This document shows, one piece after another, positions 21,759 to 30,889 of a stretch of DNA of 64,000 nt. The DNA is taken from positions 198,113 through 262,112 of the forward strand of contig CAKOGP040001747.1 in assembly GCA_933822405.4 (NCBI GenBank). Direction: 5' to 3'. Origin of the DNA: Cylindrotheca closterium (Eukaryota > Bacillariophyta > Bacillariophyceae > Bacillariales > Bacillariaceae). The position numbers were made by a program, and so were the translations under genes. The notes under the pieces were generated by a model. The model saw nothing but the letters and a program-made list of their open reading frames with translations, ran no database searches and had not been told where the DNA came from. Numbering within the stretch: position 1 is the stretch's first letter; each line of letters opens with the position of its first letter.

Positions 21759-22984
21759 TAAGATCTTCATCTCAAGACGATTGAAGTTGCGAGATCGGAT
21801 TCCATTGATAATCTACAAAAGGCCGTTTTCATGGATGATTCCTTACACCAGAACTACTGGTAAAATGCGATGATGCATAAGGTTTTTCTGCGGGTGTGCA
21901 CGTGAAAACTGAGATGTACGGTGGGGTTTGGTGTTCAGGTGTCAAAGGTACGTTTCTGGTACCACACATCAAAAGTTCGATCACCACAAATTATTATTCG
22001 ACGGACGAAGGCAACACAAGGCCACATTTATCGCGTTGTAGACGTTAGTTTCAAACATTAGTTTGTTGGAGAATGTTGTTTCACGCCATATTTTTTGGTA
22101 TAAAAACTAATATAAAAGCTGAAGCATCCACTGGTTCATTCTAAAGTACTAACGCTGTAAAAGATAATGAAAAGACCACAATTTGAATATATATGACAAT
22201 AAGACATGCCAATCTGGTACTGTACCACAATTATAGTAGTAAATAGTGTAAAATGGTGTAAGACGCCGCTGCCGCTTTGTTGAGATGTTCAGCCCAGTGC
22301 CATCATCGCGATACTGCATGCACCACCGAGTATTGCAATAAAAAATATTATTATTGGCAACAACGGCTGTTCACATGTCTGACGGATATCGCTTGCTCCC
22401 CATATTTGAGCAGGGTGATGGATCACATGACACTGATATTCCAAGCGAGGCTTTCGCTTTGCCTTTCAATCCTTTGGAAATAGTAATCTCAATCGATGAT
22501 CTTGTTCTTGAAGTAGGTACGCCAATCCCAAATCCTAAAGGGACCACTTATCTGGGATCTTGCTGATCAGGGCGCGCTTACGAGCCTCGACCTGCCCATC
22601 CCACCCCCGTCGTCCCACCCAAACGATTCGTTTTAGGTGGCAAAACAAGACTGGAGGGAAACACCCAATCGCAGCAAGCCATGAAATCGTCTAGTTTCGC
22701 GTCGCCGATGCAGCCTAGTGAGTGACCAATCCACTAGAAACCACAAAGGCAAACACTAGCCTTCGGAAGGATCCCTCGGAAATGTGACAATAAAATAAAC
22801 GCGAAAATGTAAACTCGCCAAAATGACCTAAAAGAGAAAAGGAAAAAAAGTGAGATCATGGTTAAGAAAGTAAATGCAATTGATGGGGTGAATTTCCAGG
22901 TAAAACTCTTTGATGGGTTGTTCGTGTGTTGTCGCACACTATTATCATACTTCATCTCTTTCAAAGTCGTTGCAAGAATGTGCT
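21759..22984. other. Stretch without a supported gene
   Basis: Contains the exact 24-bp match (21893-21916) to the protease 3' flank. A short open frame at 22354-22566 (70 codons) has no recognisable domain. Nothing else stands out. Confidence 0.5.
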
Positions 22985-24808
22985 TTACTTGGCACCTTTT
23001 CCTCGATTTACCACTCGGCGACTGTATCGTCGTCCTTTTTCCGTCATGCCAGATCCCAAAGCTTCAGTAGAAGGATCCTTCTTATCTGACGAAAGCTTGA
23101 GCTGTAGTCGTCGACTGTAGCGCTTTCCAGATTCGGTCCATCCAGATCCCATTTCATCAGAAGGAATATCATTAGTAGCTGTGTTGTCAGATTGCTCAGT
23201 TGGTGCTGAAAAAATCTCGCCATCGCTACCATCCTGCTCCAAAGAATCGAAGTCGTCATCAATTAATCCAGCATCCAAAGGCGACTCGTCAATGCTACTC
23301 AAGTCTTCTCCCTCTGGATCTTCGATGATGACATGAAGGGAAGGTTTGAATTCCTTCTTCTCGTTCACGTCGTCGACTTCTTCTTCTTCTTCCTCCTTTG
23401 GATCTTCGATAATGACAAGAAGGGTTGGTTCAAAATCAATCTCCTTTTCAGACATTTCCTCCTTCTGGCCCTTGCTTCTTCTGGCCCTTGCCTTTTTTGC
23501 CCACCTGGCTCTCTCGGCCTTGGTCATCTTGTTCAAATTCGCCTTCTCGCCCAAGATCTTCTCGGCCTTCTTGACCCAAATGGCGTCAGCTTTGGCAAGT
23601 CGAGTCGATCGTTCATTGGCGATGTCATCGTTGAATCCAGCATCCAATGACGAGTCAATGTGGCTCTCGGCGCCGTCTTCTTCTGGATCTTCGATAATGA
23701 CAGGTAGCAAAGGAGTGAAGAGTTCGTTGGTTCGTTTGGCCCATGTTGCAGCGCAAGTTGGAACCGTAGATGATGAATTCATTTTGCGACGCTTGGTGGG
23801 TCTGGATGAAATAAGGCAGGAAGCTGCGGTTCGCTTGAGTGACAATGGTGCGTGTTCTTCCATGCAGGGCTCGTTGTTGTTGTCGTTGTCGTCATCCAAA
23901 TCCATGGGTACAGGAATATTGGAGAGCATGTCATGAAGGACCGTTGGAAGCATTTGTCGGTGGTTCTCGAGCGCAATAGCAATGATTTCAGAGTCAACTT
24001 TGCCATCAATAGATCCAGTATCCAAAGACGAGTCAATGTCACTCAAATCTTCTTCTGCTGGATCTTCGATAATGGTGGCAAGCACGGTAGGTTTGAAATC
24101 GATCATCAAGCGTCGGGCATTCCGTCTCTTGATCTTGCGGTCAATTTGACGAATTAGCTGCCTTCGGGACTGAAGATCTTGCTCGTCGGGAATGAAGTTT
24201 CTCCTTCGAGTCTTAGGGGCGAATTGGACTCGGCTTGAAGAGGTTGGTTTGGGTGATCCCCAATCCTGTCTTGAAGGACGAAGAATGGACACAGGAGTAT
24301 GTGGAACGAATCTCACTGTGTTCTCTATCTCTGGAATTACTTCGTCGTGCAGTTGAATGCGCCATTGAATCAGACCCCAGCATTCCCTGCGAGATTGTAG
24401 CTCTTGCTCGTTTGGGACAAAGGTTCGACGAAAGATTTTGGCGAAACGGACACGGTTTCGTTTTCTGGTGAACACACCCAACCAACTTCGGTTTTTCTTG
24501 CGAGACCGGCCTTCTGGACGACGAAGGATGGAAATAGGAGGCTGTCGTCTGTTCCATTGCCTGCAAAGTCTCTGATAGGTTCGGTAAGTGTCGAGTACCA
24601 TGTACCGAAGTAACACGATTGCGACTGCACAAACCAAACCGGTAATGATGGTTTCTTGAACTGGTTGTTGTTGTTGTTGTTGAGTGATGGCACTCATTCG
24701 AGGTAACTTGGGAAAGCTGATGCTTTTCAAGCTTTCTTGATTGACAAAGGTAGTGATGTAGTTGGTCATGATTGCTGTTGTTGTTGTTGTTGATTCAAAG
24801 AGGTTCAT
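22985..24808 (-). CDS. Single-pass membrane protein with repeated SILR / RVxF and acidic VIIEDP motifs
   Basis: 607 residues, one exon, no known family recognised. Gln-rich segment, then a hydrophobic span (about 52-75, ETIITGLVCAVAIVLL). A basic region follows with duplicated modules: SILRRP...NRVRFAK...TFVPNEQELQSRR, then VRFVPHTPVSILRP...SRVQFAP...NFIPDEQDLQSRR. Four copies of an acidic element F.P.L.VIIEDP.EE follow, and the C-terminus has two copies of GSG.TE.G.RYSRR. SILK/SILR-type and RVxF short motifs are known docking sites for protein phosphatase 1, and here they occur paired twice, so a PP1-targeting subunit is a reasonable but unproven idea. A stretch resembling a nuclear localisation signal (PTKRRK) is also present. 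Low-complexity acidic and basic runs mean some motifs could be chance. Confidence 0.75.
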   Translation of the reverse strand: MNLFESTTTTTAIMTNYITTFVNQESLKSISFPKLPRMSAITQQQQQQPVQETIITGLVCAVAIVLLRYMVLDTYRTYQRLCRQWNRRQPPISILRRPEGRSRKKNRSWLGVFTRKRNRVRFAKIFRRTFVPNEQELQSRRECWGLIQWRIQLHDEVIPEIENTVRFVPHTPVSILRPSRQDWGSPKPTSSSRVQFAPKTRRRNFIPDEQDLQSRRQLIRQIDRKIKRRNARRLMIDFKPTVLATIIEDPAEEDLSDIDSSLDTGSIDGKVDSEIIAIALENHRQMLPTVLHDMLSNIPVPMDLDDDNDNNNEPCMEEHAPLSLKRTAASCLISSRPTKRRKMNSSSTVPTCAATWAKRTNELFTPLLPVIIEDPEEDGAESHIDSSLDAGFNDDIANERSTRLAKADAIWVKKAEKILGEKANLNKMTKAERARWAKKARARRSKGQKEEMSEKEIDFEPTLLVIIEDPKEEEEEEVDDVNEKKEFKPSLHVIIEDPEGEDLSSIDESPLDAGLIDDDFDSLEQDGSDGEIFSAPTEQSDNTATNDIPSDEMGSGWTESGKRYSRRLQLKLSSDKKDPSTEALGSGMTEKGRRYSRRVVNRGKGAK

Positions 24809-25186
24809 AATGGAAATTGTGAGGTGTTGCGTTTAGGCGTGGGTGTGGAGTGAAAACCGCTATGGTGGGAGATCGCCAATTTGCATTTGCCGTGTTTTTA
24901 ACACAATTGACTCCTTCGAATCTTCGTTTTCAGTTTGGTGGTATGTGTACGTGTACCAGGTACTGTATGTGTGAGAATTCAAAATCTGCATATTTTCACG
25001 TAGAGTTTGTACTGGCCGAGCTTGGGGCGAGATGCTTCCAGCCGATGATTGCGAATTATTGATCCACCTCGCGATCTTTCGCCATCACACGATGAATGAG
25101 AGATGTTTCGACAACGAACAACACGTCAATCATCATTTCCTACTATGCAAGGATCCTTGTCAGCTCATAAATCAAACACAGCTACT
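24809..25186. other. Intergenic
   Basis: No gene seen; upstream region of the membrane protein at 24808. GTACGTGTACC-type run near 24946-24966. Confidence 0.5.
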
Positions 25187-25826
25187 ATGTCACAGCCCTC
25201 TTCCACGAATATCCTCTTGATCATTTTGCTTTTGGGAAACTCCAGTATCGAGGTCAACGCATGGATTCCGTCATCGTCGCACAAAGGGAAACACCCACGC
25301 TCTCGCGTCAACAAGCTACTGGCATACAAAGCAGATTGATTGGTTCCTTGAGTCATGAATCTAAATGCTTCCAAGAATTTGGCCCTTTGTTTGCTTCTAC
25401 ATCTGAAGAGACTTGACGATGCTCTAGCTTCCGTACTATCGAAACTACAAGTTTCTGAAATGAAGCAAGAACTTAGAGCCTGAAAGGTAGATTATACCGA
25501 CTGTTTTGACAAGGAACTCATGGTAGCCTGGTTGTTGGAAGCGCGGAATAAGAAGGAAGAAAACGTTGGAGACGCTGAAGAGCCATCCTCTTCACCAGCA
25601 TCTTCTTCTGCCGATTCTCCTTTCTCTGAGGGTTCAAATGATACTGAATTCGACGAGGAAACCGAGCTGAAAAAAAAATCGATCCATGAGAGTGAAGGAA
25701 CTACGAGCAGAGTTGAAGCGTCGACGCATTCCACGGGCTGGATTGTTTGACGAGGAAGATTTGGTCCAAGCGCTGTCGAAGGCAAAGCAACTTGATGCAG
25801 TCTTTTCAGCGACGGGCAATATCTAG
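25187..25826 (+). pseudogene. Decayed secreted protein with two SAP-like segments
   Basis: One reading frame runs from the ATG at 25187 to the A9 run near 25672, interrupted by three in-frame stops, all TGA (25337, 25349, 25481). The start looks like a signal peptide (NILLIILLLGNSSIEVNAW). The stop at 25481 lies inside a SAP-like helix-turn-helix pattern (VSEMKQELRA, stop, KVDYTDCFDKELMVAWLLEAR). After an acidic, Ser-rich linker the frame shifts by one base around the poly-A, and a second SAP-like unit follows (RVKELRAELKRRRIPRAGLF then EEDLVQAL), ending TAG at 25824-25826. Homology either side of each break supports a dead gene. SAP-like and ARMET C-terminal-like domains have this form, so family assignment is tentative. 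Confidence 0.65.
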
Positions 25827-27813
25827 CCAGGATGTGTAGCCGACTTGAGAAGACGATGTCGAAAAAGAGCTGCAGCACACTGCTACGCCTCTCTTACTAG
25901 CCCGATGTTGTGTCGACAACAAACCATTTGGAAGCAAGGTGAATCAAGGCATGAATTATTGCTATGCTACTATTGAAATGCTTACTTATGCGAGGCTTCC
26001 AAGAACTAGCCAGTATTGGATTCGATAAATAATCGGCGGTGTCCTCAATGGACTCAAGATAGGGAACCAAGCAAGATGAGTAAGGGCCACCACTAAGCCC
26101 GCTTTCATCGCAAAGGGAGTAAATACGTGTTCCACGATTGAAGGCATGCAATAATCAACCGGTTTTGGGTAAGATTCACAAGCGAAAAACATAGGCAGAA
26201 ACCTTTCATGGTTCCTTTTTGTCCAAAGCTGCGAAGCCGCGACAGGAAAGTCTGTTACAGTATAGTCATATATGATGCTTTCAGATTCAGGTATTGAAGG
26301 GACAACAACCAACTACCTGGTACCTACTCCAACGTAGACCGCAGGCACACTGTTCGATTTCTTTGACTACATTGTGTTACAGACGGACAAAGGCCGAACG
26401 GCCTTCGACCGTCAAAAGTTGTTGTCGATGCGCCGAGGCAATGATGCCCAGTTTATCGACTGAGATTGAATTCACCCACTTGTGTCGTGGTAATTCAATT
26501 TTTCTCTCCCAAACCTCACCCGCCCTGTTGGGCACCGCCTCCATTTTACCATATCGGCGGTGCCTGGTAGGAAAGCAGATCTCAGTAATACCGCACACGG
26601 GATTTCTGAGATTGGTCGAACGAATCGAGTCTATTACTCGATCAGTTCGACCCGCTTCACACCACAACCCACCAGCTACACACCAAGACAAAATACTACG
26701 AACACACACACGGAGGACGGCAGTAGGCTATCTTAGATAGCTAGTATTACATACAGTTTTTAAAAATGGCACACCACAAAATTCGTCTGCCCATCATACG
26801 ATTGAGATTATTATGATACCAGTACTGCAGTTGAACGCCAATCTTGGCGTTGAGGAGAGAAACAGATGCGAGGCACCGACTCCTTCAGACGTGCCCTTTT
26901 CCTGCACGCTGATTGGTAACGTCGTCCGTTGCGGACAGTCCAAGCGCCGTTACGTACAGACCAAGGCCGTTCCGTACAGACCAAAAATTTGACGTACAGA
27001 TCAAAAATTTGACGTACAGACCAAATCCGTTACGTACAGATCAAAACTCAACTCTGTTACGACACGTACTAGACACGCGGACGGGGAGCAGTTTATACTA
27101 GATCCCCCGGGGAGAAAAGAAGGGGAGAGAGGAAGAAGAAAGAAACGAAGAGAGACGAGAAGAAGAGGAGAATTGCAATGAAAGTGCTCTACAACACAGT
27201 GCTGGTTTCACACATGGCGTCGAAAGATGACATACGCTATGATCCTGGTGTTAGCCTGGATTTAGACGGATTTAGAATGAGGTAACAATCCATGAATGTT
27301 TGATGTGATAATCGATGCGTCTGAACCGCCTACAGTATTGAAATGATCCAACACAACAATCACACCATATTCGCAGGCAAGGAGTTTGAGTCTGTTGTTC
27401 TTGAATCATACTGTCTCGCCTCCAGCTTTTGCTGTTGTGCCTTCAGCAGATCCACAACAGGTATTGATGATATCGCACCAGATCGCTACGACTGGGCACA
27501 GCAACATTTGTTGTCCACTCCGGAGCTACTTGTGCCACTACTGGACCAGCAACGCGCCAATCAGCTCGAGCCCGATTCCGTTCGATCTGGTGAATACCTT
27601 GACGATTTCCGGCGGCGGCTACCCACGGAGGTGCTCTAGAGCTTGGGGAAGGAATCCTGGATTTGGATTTGGATGATTTCGGAGGTAGCCACGAAAGAGG
27701 GACAATTGATGATCGATTGATTCATTGGACCTCAAATCCTACCTAAAAAATCCCTTATAGATGACAATAACTATCAATCAAAGAACCGCATAGACTGATT
27801 CTGTTTTTGCAAG
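25827..27813. other. Long stretch without a supported gene
   Basis: About 2 kb. Open frames at 25986-26312 (-), 26294-26740 (+), 26377-26709 (-) and 27343-27639 (+) overlap one another and show no family signature. A 20-bp tandem repeat lies at 26926-27046 (separate entry), followed by a purine-only-like tract at about 27108-27172 (GA-rich). The conserved LRR leader precedes 27814. Confidence 0.5.
26926..27046. repeat. 20-bp tandem repeat, six units
   Basis: Units of the form CCGTTACGTACAGACCAAAA, with variants beginning ATTTGACGTACAG. Six imperfect copies head to tail; the first is the most diverged. Each unit holds a palindromic CGTACG/GTAC core. Confidence 0.8.
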
Positions 27814-29202
27814 ATGGAATACCGATACGAAGGAAATGAGGGAGAAATGGTACCACTATCTGCTCAACAGCTGACTTTCAGTACCGGTGTTCAGGAATTG
27901 CCGGATAACTTGTGCAATGGGCGCGGTTTGTTGGACAAGGTAACTCTTCCGGAAGGATTAATCAAGATTGGCATTGCGGTTTTTGCTTATTGTACCAGGT
28001 TGTCAGAAATCAAAATTTGCTACACTGTGGAATCTCTTGGGAAGGCTGCATTTATATGCTGCAACCAGCTGACGAAGGTCGACCTTGAATGTTCATCGTC
28101 TTCGCCCCATCATGGGCTAAAGACAATCGGCGCCTTTGTTTTCTCTAGTTGTCGTTCACTAGAAAGAATTAAGATTCCCTCGTCTGTGAACGCCCTTGGC
28201 AAATCTGTCTTTGATGGCTGTAACATCTTGTTGGAAGCAATTCTGTCCACAACGTCCATCACAAAGATTCCCATTAGTGGATTCGCAGATTGTCCCTTCT
28301 TGCAAACTGTGAGCCTACCAAATTCCATGGAAAGTGTAGGATGCAAAGCATTCTACCAATGCTTTAGCTTGATTACAGTGATAGTCCCTCTGGATTCAAA
28401 GCCGATCGAGATTGGACCTGAATCCTTCTACCGCTGTGTTTTTCTCGCCAACCTTGTGCTTCCAGAAGGGTCCAATGCCGACGAAGCGTCTTTTGTTCAG
28501 TGCACATTGTTGGAAGATCGCTTTGGTGAAAAAGCAGATGACATTGTCCATGGTTTGGTACACCGGTTTGACAATTTTCCGGTTCAAAAGATCGCCTATT
28601 ATAATTCCTGTACCACGGCCGAAGAGCTTCGTCAATGTGTTGAGAAACTAGACAAGAAGGAGTCACCGCTCGTGGATGATTTCGGAATGACTCCATTCCA
28701 CATACTCTTTTCTAGTCCCGAGCCAAGTCAAGATCTATTTGAAATCCTTCTGGACAAGTTTCCACACTATGTTCTCGGCTGGAAAGATGCCAATGACAAC
28801 ACGGCAATGGAATACCTGCTGAACAACTGGACCCGGGAAAACAAGGCATTGCTGGAGGACGCCCTGCAAAGTTGGATGTATAATCGATTGGATTGTTGGC
28901 GCTCGGATGATTGGAGAATCAGATTTCTTCCCACCATGAATGCTCTGCTTGCCCAAGAGGACAGAGTAATCAGGATGAGTTGGTTTGGCATTGCATGGTC
29001 GGCCTTGAAACATTTCGAAAATGTGGAATCTCTATCGATATTGGAAATGGCCTTATGGAAATGGCAAAACAAGGGTGAACGGAACAATGATGGAACCAAG
29101 CGCCGGGCGCTAGACCGAGACCAGTGCCGGTCTATCTGTGGGGCGGACGTTGTGATTCCGAATGTAGAAGCTTTCTTGGGAATCATCCCGTCGAGAGCTT
29201 GA
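27814..29202 (+). CDS. BspA-like LRR protein with ankyrin-like C-terminal part (intact copy)
   Basis: 462 residues, one exon, the only unbroken member of this family in the window. It starts MEYRYEGNEGE. Residues 25 to about 240 hold LRR_5/BspA-type repeats (LPEGLIKIG, AFAYCTRLSEIKI, LGKAAF..C..L, SVNALGKSVFDGC). The C-terminal part has DDFGMTPFHILFSSPEPSQDL and GWKDANDNTAMEYLL, resembling ankyrin repeats, and closes with DQCRSICGADVVIPNVEAFLGI. No signal peptide or membrane span. Parts of it (about 28240-28500) are almost identical to copy 1 (18924-19190) while the flanks differ much more, which suggests gene conversion. Function unknown; protein binding is the general expectation for such repeats. 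Confidence 0.88.
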   Translation: MEYRYEGNEGEMVPLSAQQLTFSTGVQELPDNLCNGRGLLDKVTLPEGLIKIGIAVFAYCTRLSEIKICYTVESLGKAAFICCNQLTKVDLECSSSSPHHGLKTIGAFVFSSCRSLERIKIPSSVNALGKSVFDGCNILLEAILSTTSITKIPISGFADCPFLQTVSLPNSMESVGCKAFYQCFSLITVIVPLDSKPIEIGPESFYRCVFLANLVLPEGSNADEASFVQCTLLEDRFGEKADDIVHGLVHRFDNFPVQKIAYYNSCTTAEELRQCVEKLDKKESPLVDDFGMTPFHILFSSPEPSQDLFEILLDKFPHYVLGWKDANDNTAMEYLLNNWTRENKALLEDALQSWMYNRLDCWRSDDWRIRFLPTMNALLAQEDRVIRMSWFGIAWSALKHFENVESLSILEMALWKWQNKGERNNDGTKRRALDRDQCRSICGADVVIPNVEAFLGIIPSRA

Positions 29203-29607
29203 TGTTGCAAGATTTTATTGATACTCTTCGAAATATAATAACACATAGATTAGAAAATGTTCCCGCACATGATTCCTAAAAAACAACTTGTTGCTCGTGT
29301 AAGATGTGAAGGCGGTATTAATAGCTTCGAAACCTATTGCGCCTTTATTCGTTTGTTGGAGGGTCAGCAATTTCTGCTCTATATCCATCGTCTCGAAATG
29401 ATCCTAATTTAGCCCAATCCTTGACTTGGTCTCAACGAAAAATCGGTACCCGAACTTGCGGCACTCAAACGATGCACCTTCCAGGTGCCAAACGTTGACA
29501 AAGAATCGTGGTTTCGCTACCCCAAAAACCCCAAGGAAAGAATACGAGTACTAACTCATCAAGAGTTTAGCAAATTCAATCCATTCAGATGCTGAAAACT
29601 ATTTGAC
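29203..29607. other. Intergenic between convergent LRR and adenylate kinase genes
   Basis: No gene or clear repeat seen. Confidence 0.5.
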
Positions 29608-30444
29608 CTACCGCCTCCTCAGCTTGATCTGAATCTCTTCCCATGCGCCGTCAATGGACTGGTTTGCATTCACAGTACGGACGACCCCCTTTGGTTGATA
29701 GTGGTCCAAAATTGGAACCGTATCTTCATGATAGCTTTGCAATCTTTTCCCCAACGCTTTGACGTTATCATCCTTCCGTTGAATTAGCTGGTCTCCCGTC
29801 ATGTCATCTTTCATGGATTCTGGAATAGGCTTGCCATTGTCATCTAACTTCATAGACTTTGGAGCTGCTGTCTTGATGTGATAGGACCGACCTGATTCTT
29901 TGTGAATCCATCGTTGCATGATCCGGCCTTCCAAGACTTCGTCTGGAACTCTCAGTTCGATCACCTTGGACACGTAAGAACCTTCCTCGGCCAACATTTC
30001 GTCCAAGGCCTTGGCTTGTGCCAACGTCCGAGGGAATCCATCGAGTAGAAACCCAGATCTGCAGTCGTCGTGTCGGATTCGATCCCGAATAATGCCAACC
30101 ACGAGGTCATCGCCGACCAGTCCACCCACTTTCATAATTTCTTCCGCTCTCTTGCCGATTTCCGTCCCGGCGGACACTGCAGCTCTCAGCATGTCGCCTG
30201 TAGAAAGTTGTGGGATGCCCAAGAACTGCTGAATTTGAGGACCATGCGTTCCCTTGCCCGCTCCTGGAGGACCCAGCAAGATCATAATCATGCGAGGCCA
30301 GTACAACCCAACCTTATCGTCCATTGTTGCTTCTTGTATGTTCATGCTGGCAAGTTTCGTAGTAACGCCCTGAGAGTATACAGAAGTTGTCGTCTTGCTA
30401 GAACTACCTTCGGAGGAATTGTTACTGCTGTCTTGTGCTGTCAT
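29608..30444 (-). CDS. Adenylate kinase
   Basis: 278 residues, one exon. Catalyses ATP + AMP to 2 ADP. P-loop GPPGAGKGT at residues 58-66, AMP-site QLSTGDMLRAAV, the GFLLDGFPRTLAQA motif, and an LID region of the long form (RIMQRWIHKESGRSYHIKTAAPK ... GDQLIQRKDD). The order and spacing match AK2/long-type adenylate kinases. The N-terminal ~50 residues (Ser/Thr-rich) are an extension with no clear plastid or ER signal; ATGs at 34 and 41 could also start the core. The LID has no four-Cys zinc site. Shares an upstream region with the divergent VWA/alpha-kinase gene. Confidence 0.93.
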   Translation of the reverse strand: MTAQDSSNNSSEGSSSKTTTSVYSQGVTTKLASMNIQEATMDDKVGLYWPRMIMILLGPPGAGKGTHGPQIQQFLGIPQLSTGDMLRAAVSAGTEIGKRAEEIMKVGGLVGDDLVVGIIRDRIRHDDCRSGFLLDGFPRTLAQAKALDEMLAEEGSYVSKVIELRVPDEVLEGRIMQRWIHKESGRSYHIKTAAPKSMKLDDNGKPIPESMKDDMTGDQLIQRKDDNVKALGKRLQSYHEDTVPILDHYQPKGVVRTVNANQSIDGAWEEIQIKLRRR

Positions 30445-30889
30445 TGTAATGGTATATAAGTTGTTGATGCGCCCTATTACATTACTGTACCGCTTTTCGT
30501 TTTGACGATGGGATAATGCGATCGCATTGTCACTGCATTATTTTATCATTGTGTGTTGACAGACTTATTCGATTCAAAGGTGCCTGCGTTTTCGTTACAG
30601 TAGTCCGCTGAGTCAACCGTATCTTTCCAAAAACGCATGTTGAAGAACAGTATGTGCAAAATAATATTAATACGTTGGATCCATATATTCAATATACCGG
30701 TAGCAGTATATCCTTCACAAAGATACAGTACCGTGCTGAAAATTTCAAGGCCAATGAGATACCTTGGTTCTTCCAAAACATCGCCCAACTATGCCTTCTT
30801 TGACTCACTCTTCTCGTCTGTACCAAACCACACGCATAGACATGTAGGGATTTCATCGAGGAATAACAAGCGACATAAAAATCAATATC
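30445..30889. promoter_or_regulatory. Divergent promoter region, adenylate kinase / VWA-alpha-kinase
   Basis: 445 bp between two start codons; TACCGGTA near 30697 and a TATATAAG-like run beside the kinase start at 30455. Nothing coding. Confidence 0.4.

Noticed and set aside
25481..25483. TGA as selenocysteine in the SAP-like gene
   Set aside because: Two other in-frame TGAs and a frameshift in the same gene make decay the simpler explanation.
26294..26740. 148-codon plus-strand frame and the overlapping 110-codon minus-strand frame
   Set aside because: They overlap on opposite strands, are Arg/Ser/Thr-rich and match no family pattern.
26926..27046. CRISPR-like array
   Set aside because: The units are contiguous 20-bp tandem repeats without spacers, in a eukaryotic context.
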